A DNA stretch of 64,000 bases from Flaccisagitta enflata (taxonomy: Eukaryota > Chaetognatha > Sagittoidea > Aphragmophora), in contig OZ231127.1 in NCBI GenBank assembly GCA_965153355.1, forward strand, positions 20,770,001 through 20,834,000, given 5' to 3'. Below are positions 1 through 12,523 of this stretch, in pieces (positions within the stretch are counted from its first letter, which is position 1; each line of letters opens with the position of its first letter). The notes beneath the pieces were generated by a model. It searched no databases, had not been told where the DNA came from, and saw nothing but the letters and a program-made list of their open reading frames with translations. A program made the position numbers and the translations under genes.

Positions 1-32
1 ATGGGTAACGGATACTTCGGGCACACGGAAAA

Positions 33-1082
33 CTGGCGTGAAAAAAGTTAATAAGTAAGTCTCTGGTGCAAGGAGCTACACATTGAATCCGATATGTTTA
101 ATCACCTGAATCTCACCGATACTCATAGTACCCCCTTTAGTTTAAACCTTGGAGATCAAAATCACAAGCCAGTCTCTTCAAATTCAAGCATTTATATCGA
201 AGCTTCATGGTCATCTATACAAAAATCTAATTTGCATATTGCAGTGCGAGCGTGAATCATCTTCAGGCTCGATTTAAAACTTGTTCGATATAACAAGAAA
301 AACGCATGTCCGCGCCTTGATAAAACGATGTCGTAAGAGTTTGATAAAATCGTGTTATGTATTATGGGGACCGGATCAATGAAGGTTTGAGCGCTCAACG
401 GGAAATATATTGGGTAGCTCAAACGAGAGTTTATATTCTTTCAAAAAGCGGAGGGAATATGAAAACCATGTTTCTAGAATATGTCCTACAGCTGTAGCTG
501 TGAGGAATTAAGTCGTAAGCATTAGTCACTATACTATTTGAAGGGCCGTCAAGGCCTCGACTTGGCTACGGGAATCCACTATGATAGCGAGTAGCGCAGC
601 TACTCAGAAGAAAAAGGAGAAGAGCAAAACGACGAAGCAAATGAGCGGAAGAAAAAGGATCAAAAGAAGAAGAAAGAGACAAGACAATCGAAGAGGAAAA
701 GAAGAAGAAGAAGAAAGAAAAGTAGTAGAAAAGGAAGATGAAGAAAAGTCGGTAAAAGCAAATGTAGGCTTTTTTTTTTCAAATTTACGGAACTGGTCAG
801 GACTCAGGGGTGATCAACGATTATGAACAATATCATGCCGACTTCGGCGAGAGCTCACTACTTTTGAGGTCAAGTTAAGAATAAGATTCCCACGGTTAAT
901 GAGAGTTCGGTCCATTAGGCCAATTACATCAATCGAACATTGATTATCAAATAGAAGGGGGGAACCGATCCAGAATCCTTGGATCCCTGATCAATCAACA
1001 GGTAGTCACATTTAGATAGATAGAAACATACATTGGTGTATACTAGACAGATAGATAAATGAAATCTTGACTTATTTTTAAC
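33..1082 (-). other. presumed last visible intron of SNAPC3; no gene seen
   Basis: About 1 kb between the fifth SNAPC3 exon and a possible sixth exon at the left edge. It holds a short purine-rich GAAGAA-type stretch (about 600-750) whose Lys/Arg-rich reading frame looks spurious, and a small TAGA/GATA-like tract near 1015-1060. I see no conserved coding segment on either strand. Confidence 0.4.
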
Positions 1083-2457
1083 CTGAAATCGTTGTAAAAC
1101 GTGTTTTCGATGAAGAAACATCCCGAGGGATAAATGTCGCGATTGCGGGTCTCCTTTTCCGCCCCTGGATTCTCGGAAAAGTCACCGGGGACGATGTAGT
1201 CAATTTGACACTGAAATCGATCCCGCAACTCGGTCAGGTACTATTATGGAAAGAAGGACATTGTCATTGTTTCGCGATCTACGCATCAACGACGTAAGTA
1301 GTGAGAGAATCTATGGATTGTTTACAAAGCGCGTATCTTGCTCGAACGTTCGTCGTTACATCGCCGAACAGTCATTGTCATTGAGGACACAATTATTCCA
1401 TTAATGAAATATACAGTTAAGAAGGGTAGAAGTACTCGCATGTAACTGAACCATGAACACGTAACACCAATGACACTCAATTTGTCATGCTGAAACCACA
1501 CATATACATCCGCATGTACCTGTGTAGACAGCACGCAATACGAGAGATCCGCGCGGATCTTTTGAAAGTAAGAATCGCTGTGTTTCTTCTGCCGAAATTT
1601 GAAGGACCTGCAAGAGGAGCGTGCATGACAGCATGTATTAACTGCAACCGCAATTGGGGACTGCAATTAGCTGATTTGTGATACATGAAAGCCCAACAGG
1701 GCCAACACAATGTTTTTTTTCACTCTTTTTGTCTTAGCATCCACCTGAGCACAGTAACTGTGAGGACGACTTCCGGGGCTTCCACTCGATCTTTGTCGTC
1801 CATCGGAAGAGGAAGGTCGCGATAATAATTGAACAGACGAGGTTCGGGATAACGCGTAGACTTGCCCCAAGTCTGTCAAAGTCAATGGAAGCAATAGAGA
1901 AGCCAATTTTAGTTTCTATTGATTGAACATGAACGCATGACATAATCTCATGAACAAAACAATCAACTCACGAAGCGCTCTTTCTGCTTCTTGCTGCTGT
2001 TGGCTTTGAGATATTGAATGGTATTGAGAGTATTCTCCTCGGGTAAGTGTTGTAACCAATTGGGATCTTCTCTGACGGCATCCACGTCGAGGGAATCGGG
2101 TCCAGTCACCAGCGCCAATTCCTCCAACACATCGTCCGCCAATCCATCCATGCGCTGGAGAAAAATGATCAGAGATCATCCATTACATTGGCACAGAGTA
2201 AGTCAATTGTAAATTCGACGTGACACATGCGCTGCAACTAAGACGTGGCATTAGCTGGCCTTTCATAACCCACCACTGCACTCGATCTTCACCTGCTGTA
2301 TGTATCCCTCCTCCGTTTGCGTGGGAGTTTTGTGTGGTAAGAAAGCATCCTGGTCGACCGTCCCCATTTGGTATCCCCAAGAAGACATCACGTCTTTGAT
2401 GTTGAAGGGTTCTGAGAAGGCGCCGCCATCAGCGCCGACTTCCGTGAACGACGCCAT
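1083..2457 (-). CDS. SNAPC3: snRNA-activating protein complex subunit 3 (SNAP50-like), 3' end missing
   Basis: Exons (minus): 2457-2293, 2154-1972, 1872-1745, 1607-1520, 1240-1083; every junction is GT-AG and phases join. The second exon carries a stretch like human DPEVIPENTDLVTL (here DPNWLQHLPEENTL), the fourth and fifth match the core that in human reads LTELRD...FFYFEGTFYND (here LTELRDRFQ and CFFIENTFYND). In the family this subunit is part of SNAPc, which binds the proximal sequence element of snRNA promoters and recruits TBP for Pol II and Pol III transcription. The C-terminal zinc-binding half (the CxxC-rich part) is not in the window. A possible next exon begins at 32 after an acceptor-like site and runs off the left edge; its phase fits, but only 32 nt are visible. 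Identity is confident, the 3' join is not. Confidence 0.85.
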
Positions 2458-3146
2458 AAGTACAAGTCTTGACAATTGATCAGTGTTCTTAACAGTTATG
2501 ATGGAGGTCTTGATACTTCAATCAGTGTTCATCAATCAAATCAATCATCGTTCATCACGGACTTTCAAATCATTCAAAAGAAAGGAATTAAATCATGAAA
2601 TGAATCAAATATCAACGCAAGCAAATCAGCAATTGGGATCGGGAGAGAAGGGAAATGACAAGAGAAAGGCTTGTATCAAAAATAAACTCTGAAACTAATG
2701 TAACGGTTCACAAAATTCGTAACAACTACGATAATTCATACAAAATATTATAGATGTATGAAACAAGAAAAAGTGGTGTAATTCCTGTTACTATTCTGGT
2801 GGATACTGGAAAATACAACTAATTGTAAAGGTACTGATGAACACCAGTTGGGCAGTATATTTGTATTTGAGAAAACATGAAAAACAAGCAAAATGGATAA
2901 TTCATATCCAGTTAACCCAAAAATTCACATACATTCGCGATCTCATCAACAGCATTGATCCATAATGCGATTCATCAAAGGACTGGGGTTCAATATCATA
3001 TCACCAATCATGCGTCGCAAGCAAGAGCGCCATTCATCGGTTGCATTCATCAGTAATTTAATTTTGTATGTTTTATCGGCCATGAGCTTTCCTTAAGGCA
3101 CACTGTACACTGTAGTGTTACTGCGCTGCAATCTCATTTCAAGATG
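2458..3146. other. intergenic spacer, SNAPC3 to lipase gene
   Basis: 689 bp between the lipase stop codon and the SNAPC3 start, both on the minus strand. AT-rich with scattered AATCAATC-like repeats around 2510-2600. No recognisable gene. It should contain the lipase 3' UTR and the SNAPC3 promoter or 5' UTR, but I cannot pick out either with confidence. Confidence 0.5.
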
Positions 3147-3826
3147 TTAGTGCAATTGTACCCCAAGCGAGTGCCGAACGATTTCGGTAATGGTGTATTT
3201 ATCGGTGAGGATGGTCATGTGATTGACACCAGGTCTGCCGGTTCCATTGACAAACTGCTTCTGCTTTCCGACCCAACGGCGCCAGCCTTCCAATGAGCGA
3301 ATGTTGACAGTACCATCACCATTACCAGGGATCTCGTAAGGCTTGTAGTCTGGAACAATGACAATTGACAAATATATGACAATCAATATCCCACAAATAC
3401 AATCAAATCGGCAAGCTACAAAGTTACTTCAACTACTGTACATGGTTAATGCTAGGGTAATAAATCGAAAACAGCTAAAATGGTCAAAAATCCGTTTGGG
3501 CACATGGATTGATTCGTAATTACATGTAATTTTTTAACTAGAGACATAAATGAAACTTTGGATGTATCCCATAGCCCTTACGTAAGCTAAAGTGAGAGGA
3601 ATCTGCAGATCGTTTTCTGGCACTTCTTTTCCCTTGAGAAAATGGAGCCAAACCGAGTTATAAAATGCGCCAACATGTTCATACACCAGCCAAAAACCCA
3701 CCAGGTGATTAATTTGGATACTGGTTGGCATGCTGGTATCGGCCTGATTGCTGCATAGTCAGAATATTTGTGTAATGGTCGCATTTTGAGCCAAATTGAA
3801 CAGGTCAAAAAACTTATAATTTTTTG

Positions 3827-3910
<84 letters not shown>

Positions 3911-4422
3911 CAGACAGACAGACAAGTAGACAGACAGACAAGTAGACAGACTGCATGGGAGATTGCTACATTAAGCCTATCAACACAAACCCTTGGTAGT
4001 GACTAAGGCCTTGCGGGTCTGGCCGTAAGAAGGCCGAGGCTCGGTTTTGAGGCCAAACCCGAAATTCGGTTTTGTATACAGACCCGACTTTAATTTTTAG
4101 GATATTTTGCTTCTTTATTATTCTTTCATTTTTTTAGTCATCCAATTTTTTTGAATAAGTTGCATTTAATTACTTGTTTTTTTCTTTACTTGATGTTTTA
4201 GCTGATTTTTTTCCTTTTTTGCTCACATTTTTTGCTCAAATTTTTAGCTGTTTCAGTGTATCTGTGTCTGTGTCTTTGTGTTTTCAATATGTGTATGTAT
4301 GTGTCTAAATGATTTTTTTTTCTTTTTTTTTCTTGATATTTTTTTTTCTTTTTTTTTCTTTCTTTTTTTTCTCATTTCTCTGTCTCTCTCTCTGTCTCTC
4401 TCTCTGTCTCTCTCTCTGTCTC

Positions 4423-4482
<60 letters not shown>

Positions 4483-6077
4483 GCTTACACAATACACATG
4501 CTTAGGGTACAAAATACATAGAAAAAAAAAATCATTCACCTAAAAGAGTAAAATCACAAATTAGTTCTTTGTTGTCATTAAATTCATTTTGGTTTGTCCT
4601 TTGCATAAACATGGCAAATTATCAAATATCTTTTTCTTACTATATTCACTTTAAAAACCGATATAAACCCGATACAAAACCGAAGAAAGGTTTTGAGGTA
4701 TTTCGAACCCGAACCAAAACCGAGTAAAAAAACGCCATACGCAAGGCCTTAGTAGTGACGCATTCCAACTATCGAATACTTGGCAAACATAACAAGTGAC
4801 GCAGGGTCACAACATTGTTGCAGACGGATGGGCAGGGGCAGCCAACCCCAATCCACACCCATCGCCCCACCCAACCTCCCTTTCAAAACAGACACATACA
4901 CATAAAGCTTCTTAAACATTCGTTTTTCTACTTTTCAACTCGTGCATGGACCGACAGACAGACAGACATACAGATGGACAAAGCCTCTTATAGAGTTGCG
5001 TGTCCACAACTAAAAGTATCATTGGCCAGTGGGCAGGAGTGGTAACTAACTGACTGACCATCTAACCAAAAAGTGGCTTTAACACGCGACTAAAAAAAAC
5101 GCCATATATGGAATAATTGTTTGACTTCATGTATTTACTTCGCGATATGAAACATTATTCTTTCTTTCTTTCCTATTCTTTCTCATTCTTTCTTTCCTAT
5201 TCTTTCTCATTCTTTCTTTCCTATTCTTTCTCATTCTTTCTTTCCTATTCTTTCTCATTCTTTCTTTCCTATTCTTTATCATTCTTTCTTTCCTATTCTT
5301 TATCATTCTTATTCTTCTTTCTTTCTTTCCTATTCTTTATCATTCTTTCTTTCCTATTCTTTATCATTCTTTCTTTCCTATTCTTTATCATTCTTATTCT
5401 TCTTTCTTTCATTCTTATTCTTCTTTCTTTCTTTCATTCTTATTCTTCTTTCTTTCTTTCATTCTTATTCTTCTTTCTTTCTTTCATTCTTATTCTTCTT
5501 TCTTTCTTTCATTCTTATTCTTCTTTCTTTCTTTCATTCTTATTCTTCTTTCTTTCTTTCATTCTTATTCTTCTTTCTTTCTTTCATTCTTATTCTTCTT
5601 TCTTTCTTTCATTCTTATTCTTCTTTCTTTCTTTCATTCTTATTCTTCTTTCTTTCTTTCATTCTTATTCTTCTTTCTTTCTTTCATTCTTATTCTTCTT
5701 TCTTTCTTTCATTCTTATTCTTCTTTCTTTCTTTCATTCTTATTCTTCTTTCTTTCTTTCTTCTTTTCTTCTTCTTTCTTTCTTCTTTTCTTTCTTTCTT
5801 TCTTTTTTCTTCTTCTTTCTTCTTCTTCTTCTTCTTTCTTCTTTCTCTTTTTCTTTCTTTCTTCTTTCTTCTTCTTTCTTTCATTCTTTTCTTCTTTCTT
5901 CTTTCTTTCTTCTTTTCTTTCTTCTTCTTCTTCTTCTTTCTTTCTTTCTTTCTTCTTTTTCTTTCTTTTCTTTCTTTCTCTCATTCTCTCTATCTCTCAT
6001 CTCTCTATTCTCTCTCTATCTCTCTCTATCTCTCTATCTCTCTCTATCTCTTCTATCTCTCTCTATCTCTCTATCTC

Positions 6078-6134
<57 letters not shown>

Positions 6135-8366
6135 AAAGCTCCTGTGGGTTCTCCGACGCCAACTCGAGCGCCGATATGAGTTCCGCGTACGCACGACCCA
6201 TCCTGACAGTTCTACGCGTTAATTCCATGCATGACAATATTTATTCTCCTACCGCTAATGAATAGGGTTGACTGTTTTTTTCTCTCGCCATTCTTCGCCA
6301 AATCGCAGACGATTTTTAAAAACAGATTTGAAATCAGCAAAGCTAAACCTATAAGGCAGATGGGCGAACATGACCACTCGGTTCTCCTACTTCGGTCAAA
6401 ACGAGGTTTTCTCAGCATTTTTTAATATTCTCTTTATTATTACTATTTTCATCGCAAAAAAAAGCACTGTGATCTTACTCTGTGATACATTAAGCAAAGT
6501 CTAAGAAAAAAAATGATATTTTCTTAAATTCCGTAGCAGATATACTAGGGTCGAGGGACATTAAAAATTCTGACAGCCTTTTTCTCTCCCTTAATTTCTC
6601 TAAGTTGGCGCGTCTTAGTAGCCTATTAATGCCCAATATCCGGGACAAGACTGCTAGTATCATCTCTCACCTGGAAAAGGAAACCAATAGGACCACAAAT
6701 AGGCCTTGGCCGTGGTAATGTTGACGCCGTAGTAATTGTGGCTTTCCACACCAGGTGGGGCGAAGTCAGCGCCTATGTGAGCCTCATCCTTGTATATTTG
6801 CCAGCCAGCGTCGTAGCCGAGGTCCCGGAAGAATTGTTCGTAATTGGCCACGGTGTAGTTGCGCTTTTGCGTCATAGCTATGATCTCATCAGGACCCCAA
6901 AAGGACGGTTTTGCCATGACCCAAGGCAAGGATGACATGGTTCTGTTTGGGCAGAGAGAGAATTGGGTTAAAACTTAAAAGCGATGACAGCAAAACTTGG
7001 TCATTTGATAACGCAATAAACTGGCGGTTTAAGTATGAAGATCAAGAAAGTTCAACAACTGCGATTGTAAGAATCCTTCCTTCACCTTTGATATTGTCTC
7101 GATTTGAAGGTGCTGACGATAAAAATGCCGATGTTATCGCCGGATGCCATAACTTTGAGAGCCTTGGTGACGCCTCCCCAAGGAGGAGCCAAACTAATGA
7201 GCGATTTGACAAACTTGTCTTTCCAAGGTTGCGGCTGACGCGTGAGAAACAAATGCATCATCAAATTTCCCAAAGAATGAGCGACGAGTACGACGGGAGT
7301 GTTGCCATTCTTGGAGTAAGTGTCCTCGATAAGAATTTTTAGGGCTGAGACAAAGAGCGATTACAAATAAATTAGGACACCCGGGACCGGGAAATGGTAG
7401 AATATGGAAATGCGCAAGACCGACAAAATGGCATTTGAGTTGACCGACGAAGGGCCATCGGAATGTCAATAACCTGCAAAGTATTCGCCTTGTTGGGAAG
7501 GTCCCAAACGAAAGTCGTAAACTGCTCCCCTGAGTGAGACACCACGCACGAGTCCCGCTCGCGCAACGAGAGCGTCGGAGATCGATTGGAAATACGAAGT
7601 AGGCGAAAGATGACTGCGAGAGGAAAATGAGAAAATCAAATGTCTTCTCGTGAGAAAGGATGTATACAGGAGCAAAAACATTAGTAAGACCCCCCCCCCC
7701 TCTTGCCTTCCCAAACCCCTATCTTCTGAGACTTATTCCCAACTTACCTGGGGTCGAGAAAATCCATGCTGGTTGTGTTTCCCCACCCAGGAAACCTCGT
7801 CTGTACGCCGTCCGGACTGGTAGACTTGCGCGTCACGTTGTTATACTCCAGTCGCATATTATCAATGAAGCAGTCAAGGAATAGCGGGCCGAGCAACTCA
7901 ATGTTAACCCAAAGGTCATACCTAGGATGGGGGCAGAAAACCAAGATACTTTCAAAGATACTAGTTTCACACTAAGTACCCTACCATGCAGTACAGGATA
8001 AAGAATAAACAGCGCGAGAGCATTCCCGGCGTCAAAACTGTCTTACCAGTAATTTGTATGCCGTGTGCAAAAATAGTGAGGTCCGCTAGTTTTATTGAGT
8101 TTGGCTTCCACTTGGTTGCCGCCATCACCGGGGATGAGAATGACGGGATACGCGTGCGTTCCGCGTCTTTCGTCAACTTCTGTTCTGCGGTGCAATTTCA
8201 CGGGACAAAGAACGCCAGTCCACATGGCCAGTATCATCATCGCCAACGCACACGCGATTAATGAAAGCACGAGGGTGTGACGCGAGGGGGCCTCCTCGCG
8301 CATGACCAAAACTTGCATGGTGGAAGTGGGTGGAATTTTTTCCATTAGGACGGCTTTGGATGCCAT
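3147..8366 (-). CDS. PLA2G15: phospholipase A2 group XV / LCAT-like lipase-acyltransferase
   Basis: Exons: 8366-8047, 7921-7748, 7613-7474, 7344-7086, 6942-6671, 3349-3147; phases join to a 455-residue protein. An N-terminal hydrophobic segment (about residues 31-52) reads as a signal anchor. Next come the PGDGGNQ strand (family PGDxGNQ), the nucleophile elbow AHSLGN with Ser235, GNGDGTVN with Asp400 and NHM with His432, which together give the Ser-Asp-His triad of LCAT-type alpha/beta hydrolases. Family members hydrolyse or transacylate phospholipid acyl chains in lysosomes (PLA2G15) or on lipoproteins (LCAT); the sequence is closer to PLA2G15 as I recall it. Odd points: intron 5 is 3.3 kb, packed with microsatellites and a hAT-like insertion, while the others are short. 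A membrane anchor instead of a cleaved signal peptide is possible; both readings fit. Confidence 0.93.
3832..3950. repeat. (GA)n microsatellite with GACA tail
   Basis: Some 60 bp of uninterrupted GA dinucleotide followed by GACAGACA units. It lies in intron 5 of the lipase gene. Confidence 0.95.
4004..4751. mobile_element. non-autonomous hAT-like element with 8-bp target duplication
   Basis: Perfect 12-bp terminal inverted repeats TAAGGCCTTGCG, flanked on both sides by the same 8 bp, GTAGTGAC (3996-4003 and 4752-4759). Eight-base duplications are typical of hAT transposition. Subterminal regions share inverted AACCGAG and AACCCGA-type motifs. No transposase frame is present; the middle is T-rich with a TC/TCTG microsatellite (about 4373-4482). 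Inserted in intron 5 of the lipase gene. Confidence 0.85.
4780..5025 (-). repeat. dispersed repeat with (GACA)n tract, reverse copy
   Basis: Shares its elements, in reverse orientation, with the copies near 44810, 50075 and 48790: a block on the pattern GGGCAGGGGC, a GACAGACAGACA tract, then CAAAGCCTCTTATAGAGTTG. A dispersed family, see the other copies. Confidence 0.75.
5157..6135. repeat. 1-kb pyrimidine tract of nested microsatellites
   Basis: Almost pure C/T on the plus strand: first a unit built from CTTTCTTTCCTATTCTTT, then CTTTCTTTCATTCTTATTCT units, then TTCTTC runs, ending in (TC)n at 6080-6133. Reading frames across it are open only because the repeats lack stops. It lies in intron 5 of the lipase gene, so the transcript carries a 1-kb purine run. 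Confidence 0.97.
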
Positions 8367-8715
8367 GATTATTGATGCAATACATCACCCACAGTGGCTC
8401 CGGCGTGGCGAGTTTTTTTTTTTTAATCTATCATTCACGATCAGCGATACAATACTGCTGTAGTTGAAAAATCTTTCCAAAACAGCAACACGATGATGGC
8501 CTCAGGATAACATTTTTGGACGCGTCTGGAAAACAAAAACAACAAGCAAATGCTGCGGAAAGTTAGACATAACGACACCGAACACAAGTCAGCTTTGACA
8601 TCCGAAATCCAAAACACAGCTCGACAAGTGGAAATGATTTGATCAATTGAATTATCAGTCGTCCAGCGAAAAATCGGAAACAATGAGTCACAGTTCATAT
8701 GATTCCTGTATTGAA
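8367..8715. other. intergenic spacer DNLZ to lipase gene
   Basis: 349 bp between the DNLZ stop and the lipase start, same strand. No gene seen. No AATAAA on the transcribed strand in this gap. Confidence 0.5.
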
Positions 8716-9618
8716 TCAACTATCACTTTTTGGCTTCCGGGCATCCGCGATTAACTGACCAACTTCCGGGATGTCGATAACTTCGTCCAAAGCGACCCGT
8801 TTCACCTCCTCACCCTTCGCAGCTAAAATCTCTTCGATGTTCTTCTCCGAATCTCTGTGCGGTACATGAGAATATAGTTGATTGGGTTATCCAGAGGAAT
8901 AATGAAACTGCGCTGGAATCACACCCTAGTCACAAACTATCAGGAAATCATGAGAAATCACCCATCACCCACCACCCACGCAAATTGAAATCGCCTTATC
9001 CTGCAGAGCAGATGTTGTTGACAATTGAAGGTGGGACATTACTAATTAATCACAATCAGCTCACGCCAAATCTAAATACCCCAGTCCCCCCCTCCCAAGT
9101 CAAACGTGTCAAATTGCTGTATACCTGAACCATCCCAAGTTGTCGGCGATGAGATGATGATTGGAGCATCCCGGGCAGGTGACGATGACGACGCCGCGTT
9201 CGTACGACTTCCGGTTGATGAACTTTTCCACGCGCGTCGAACACTTCTTGCACGTGAAGGCGAGAAAGAGTTTTGGCGTGACAGCGGACAAGGGAACTCC
9301 TTCGTCTTCCTTGGTTTCCTTCGTTGCCTCATCGGAGTCAACTGCCGACTGAGAAGAGGAGTTAGATGCACAGCAACGTCGTGAATCGACGATAAGTGGC
9401 CGGACCACCGAGAAACTGGAAGATAAGTCACAACTGGAGTTGAAGGGAAATCGACGTATCGATCTCTCGGTGCACAAGTTTGATGCGAGAAGTCGTGAGT
9501 GAGAGAGAATGGTCTGTGACGATGAAAGACTCCTGGTAGATTGATATCTCAGATGTCGAAATGAGCTAAGAGAAATGCGGGAGACACCCATTAGCACGGA
9601 CGAAATCGTCGCCGTCAT
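8716..9618 (-). CDS. DNLZ: DNL-type zinc finger protein, mitochondrial Hsp70-escort factor
   Basis: Two exons, 9618-9125 and 8854-8716, joined in phase 2, give 210 residues. The N-terminal 60 residues are rich in Ser, Arg and Leu and nearly free of acids, as in a mitochondrial presequence. The zinc ribbon has Cys123 and Cys126 (CKKC) and Cys148 and Cys151 (CPGC), followed by the family signature ADNLGWF at 158-164. Human DNLZ and yeast Zim17/Hep1 keep mitochondrial Hsp70 soluble and active. The tail ([13 protein letters not shown]) also matches the human protein. Its ATG is only 67 bp after the stop of the MRM2 gene on the same strand, and an acceptor-like CTCACACTCTCAG ends at 9635, 16 nt before the ATG; this suggests co-transcription. 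Confidence 0.93.
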
Positions 9619-9685
9619 CTCGTTGTAGTCACTACTGAGAGTGTGAGTGGAGAATCACAACGAAATCAGCTTTTCAATGTCGTCG
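9619..9685 (-). promoter_or_regulatory. 67-bp intercistronic region with acceptor-like site
   Basis: Between the MRM2 stop (9686) and the DNLZ ATG (9618). Read on the minus strand it contains a pyrimidine-rich stretch ending in CTCTCAG at 9635 and no AATAAA. This is what a spliced-leader trans-splice acceptor looks like; alternatively DNLZ has an unseen 5' intron overlapping the gene before it. Confidence 0.5.
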
Positions 9686-12131
<2,446 letters not shown>

Positions 12132-12523
12132 TTCAAATCCAGCGATTACAGCCTACATACGCAGAAAAGTCATTTTCTCTGACCTTGAATAACCGTGGGA
12201 CATAAGGAATGTAACGGATGTAATAGCGTTTATCGATTAATGTAGAAGTAATATGGCACATAATCGCGCGATTTTTCACAGATGATCTTCCATTCAAAAA
12301 TAAATCCGCAATTGTCAACAAAAAGAGTGAAAATGAGAAAAACAATAAAAACATTCATATCGAATTTTTGATGCGTTAAAAAAAAGCACGTAACGGAGAA
12401 AATTAGTGGTGATGTAACACGCCGACCATGGGATCGAAGACAGATAAAGTTTTGTCAAAAGACGCATATAATGATCAACAAAAACCGATGTCACAAGCAA
12501 CTGGTCCTTTTTTTCCAATTCAA
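12132..12523. other. intergenic spacer RPA1 to MRM2
   Basis: 392 bp, AT-rich. No gene recognised; reading frames here are short and without family resemblance. Confidence 0.5.

Noticed and set aside
581-826. Lys/Arg/Glu-rich frame on the plus strand
   Set aside because: Purine-rich composition, no splice or domain support, lies in a SNAPC3 intron.
3534-3731. Possible extra lipase exon (minus) with frame VWLHFLKGKEVPEN
   Set aside because: The exons on either side already join in phase and match the family without a gap (FPFP then DYKPYEIPGNGDG).
5117-6265. A 382-codon open frame rich in Ser, Phe and Leu on the plus strand
   Set aside because: It is the translation of a pyrimidine microsatellite inside the lipase intron; no stop arises because the repeat lacks A-rich codons.
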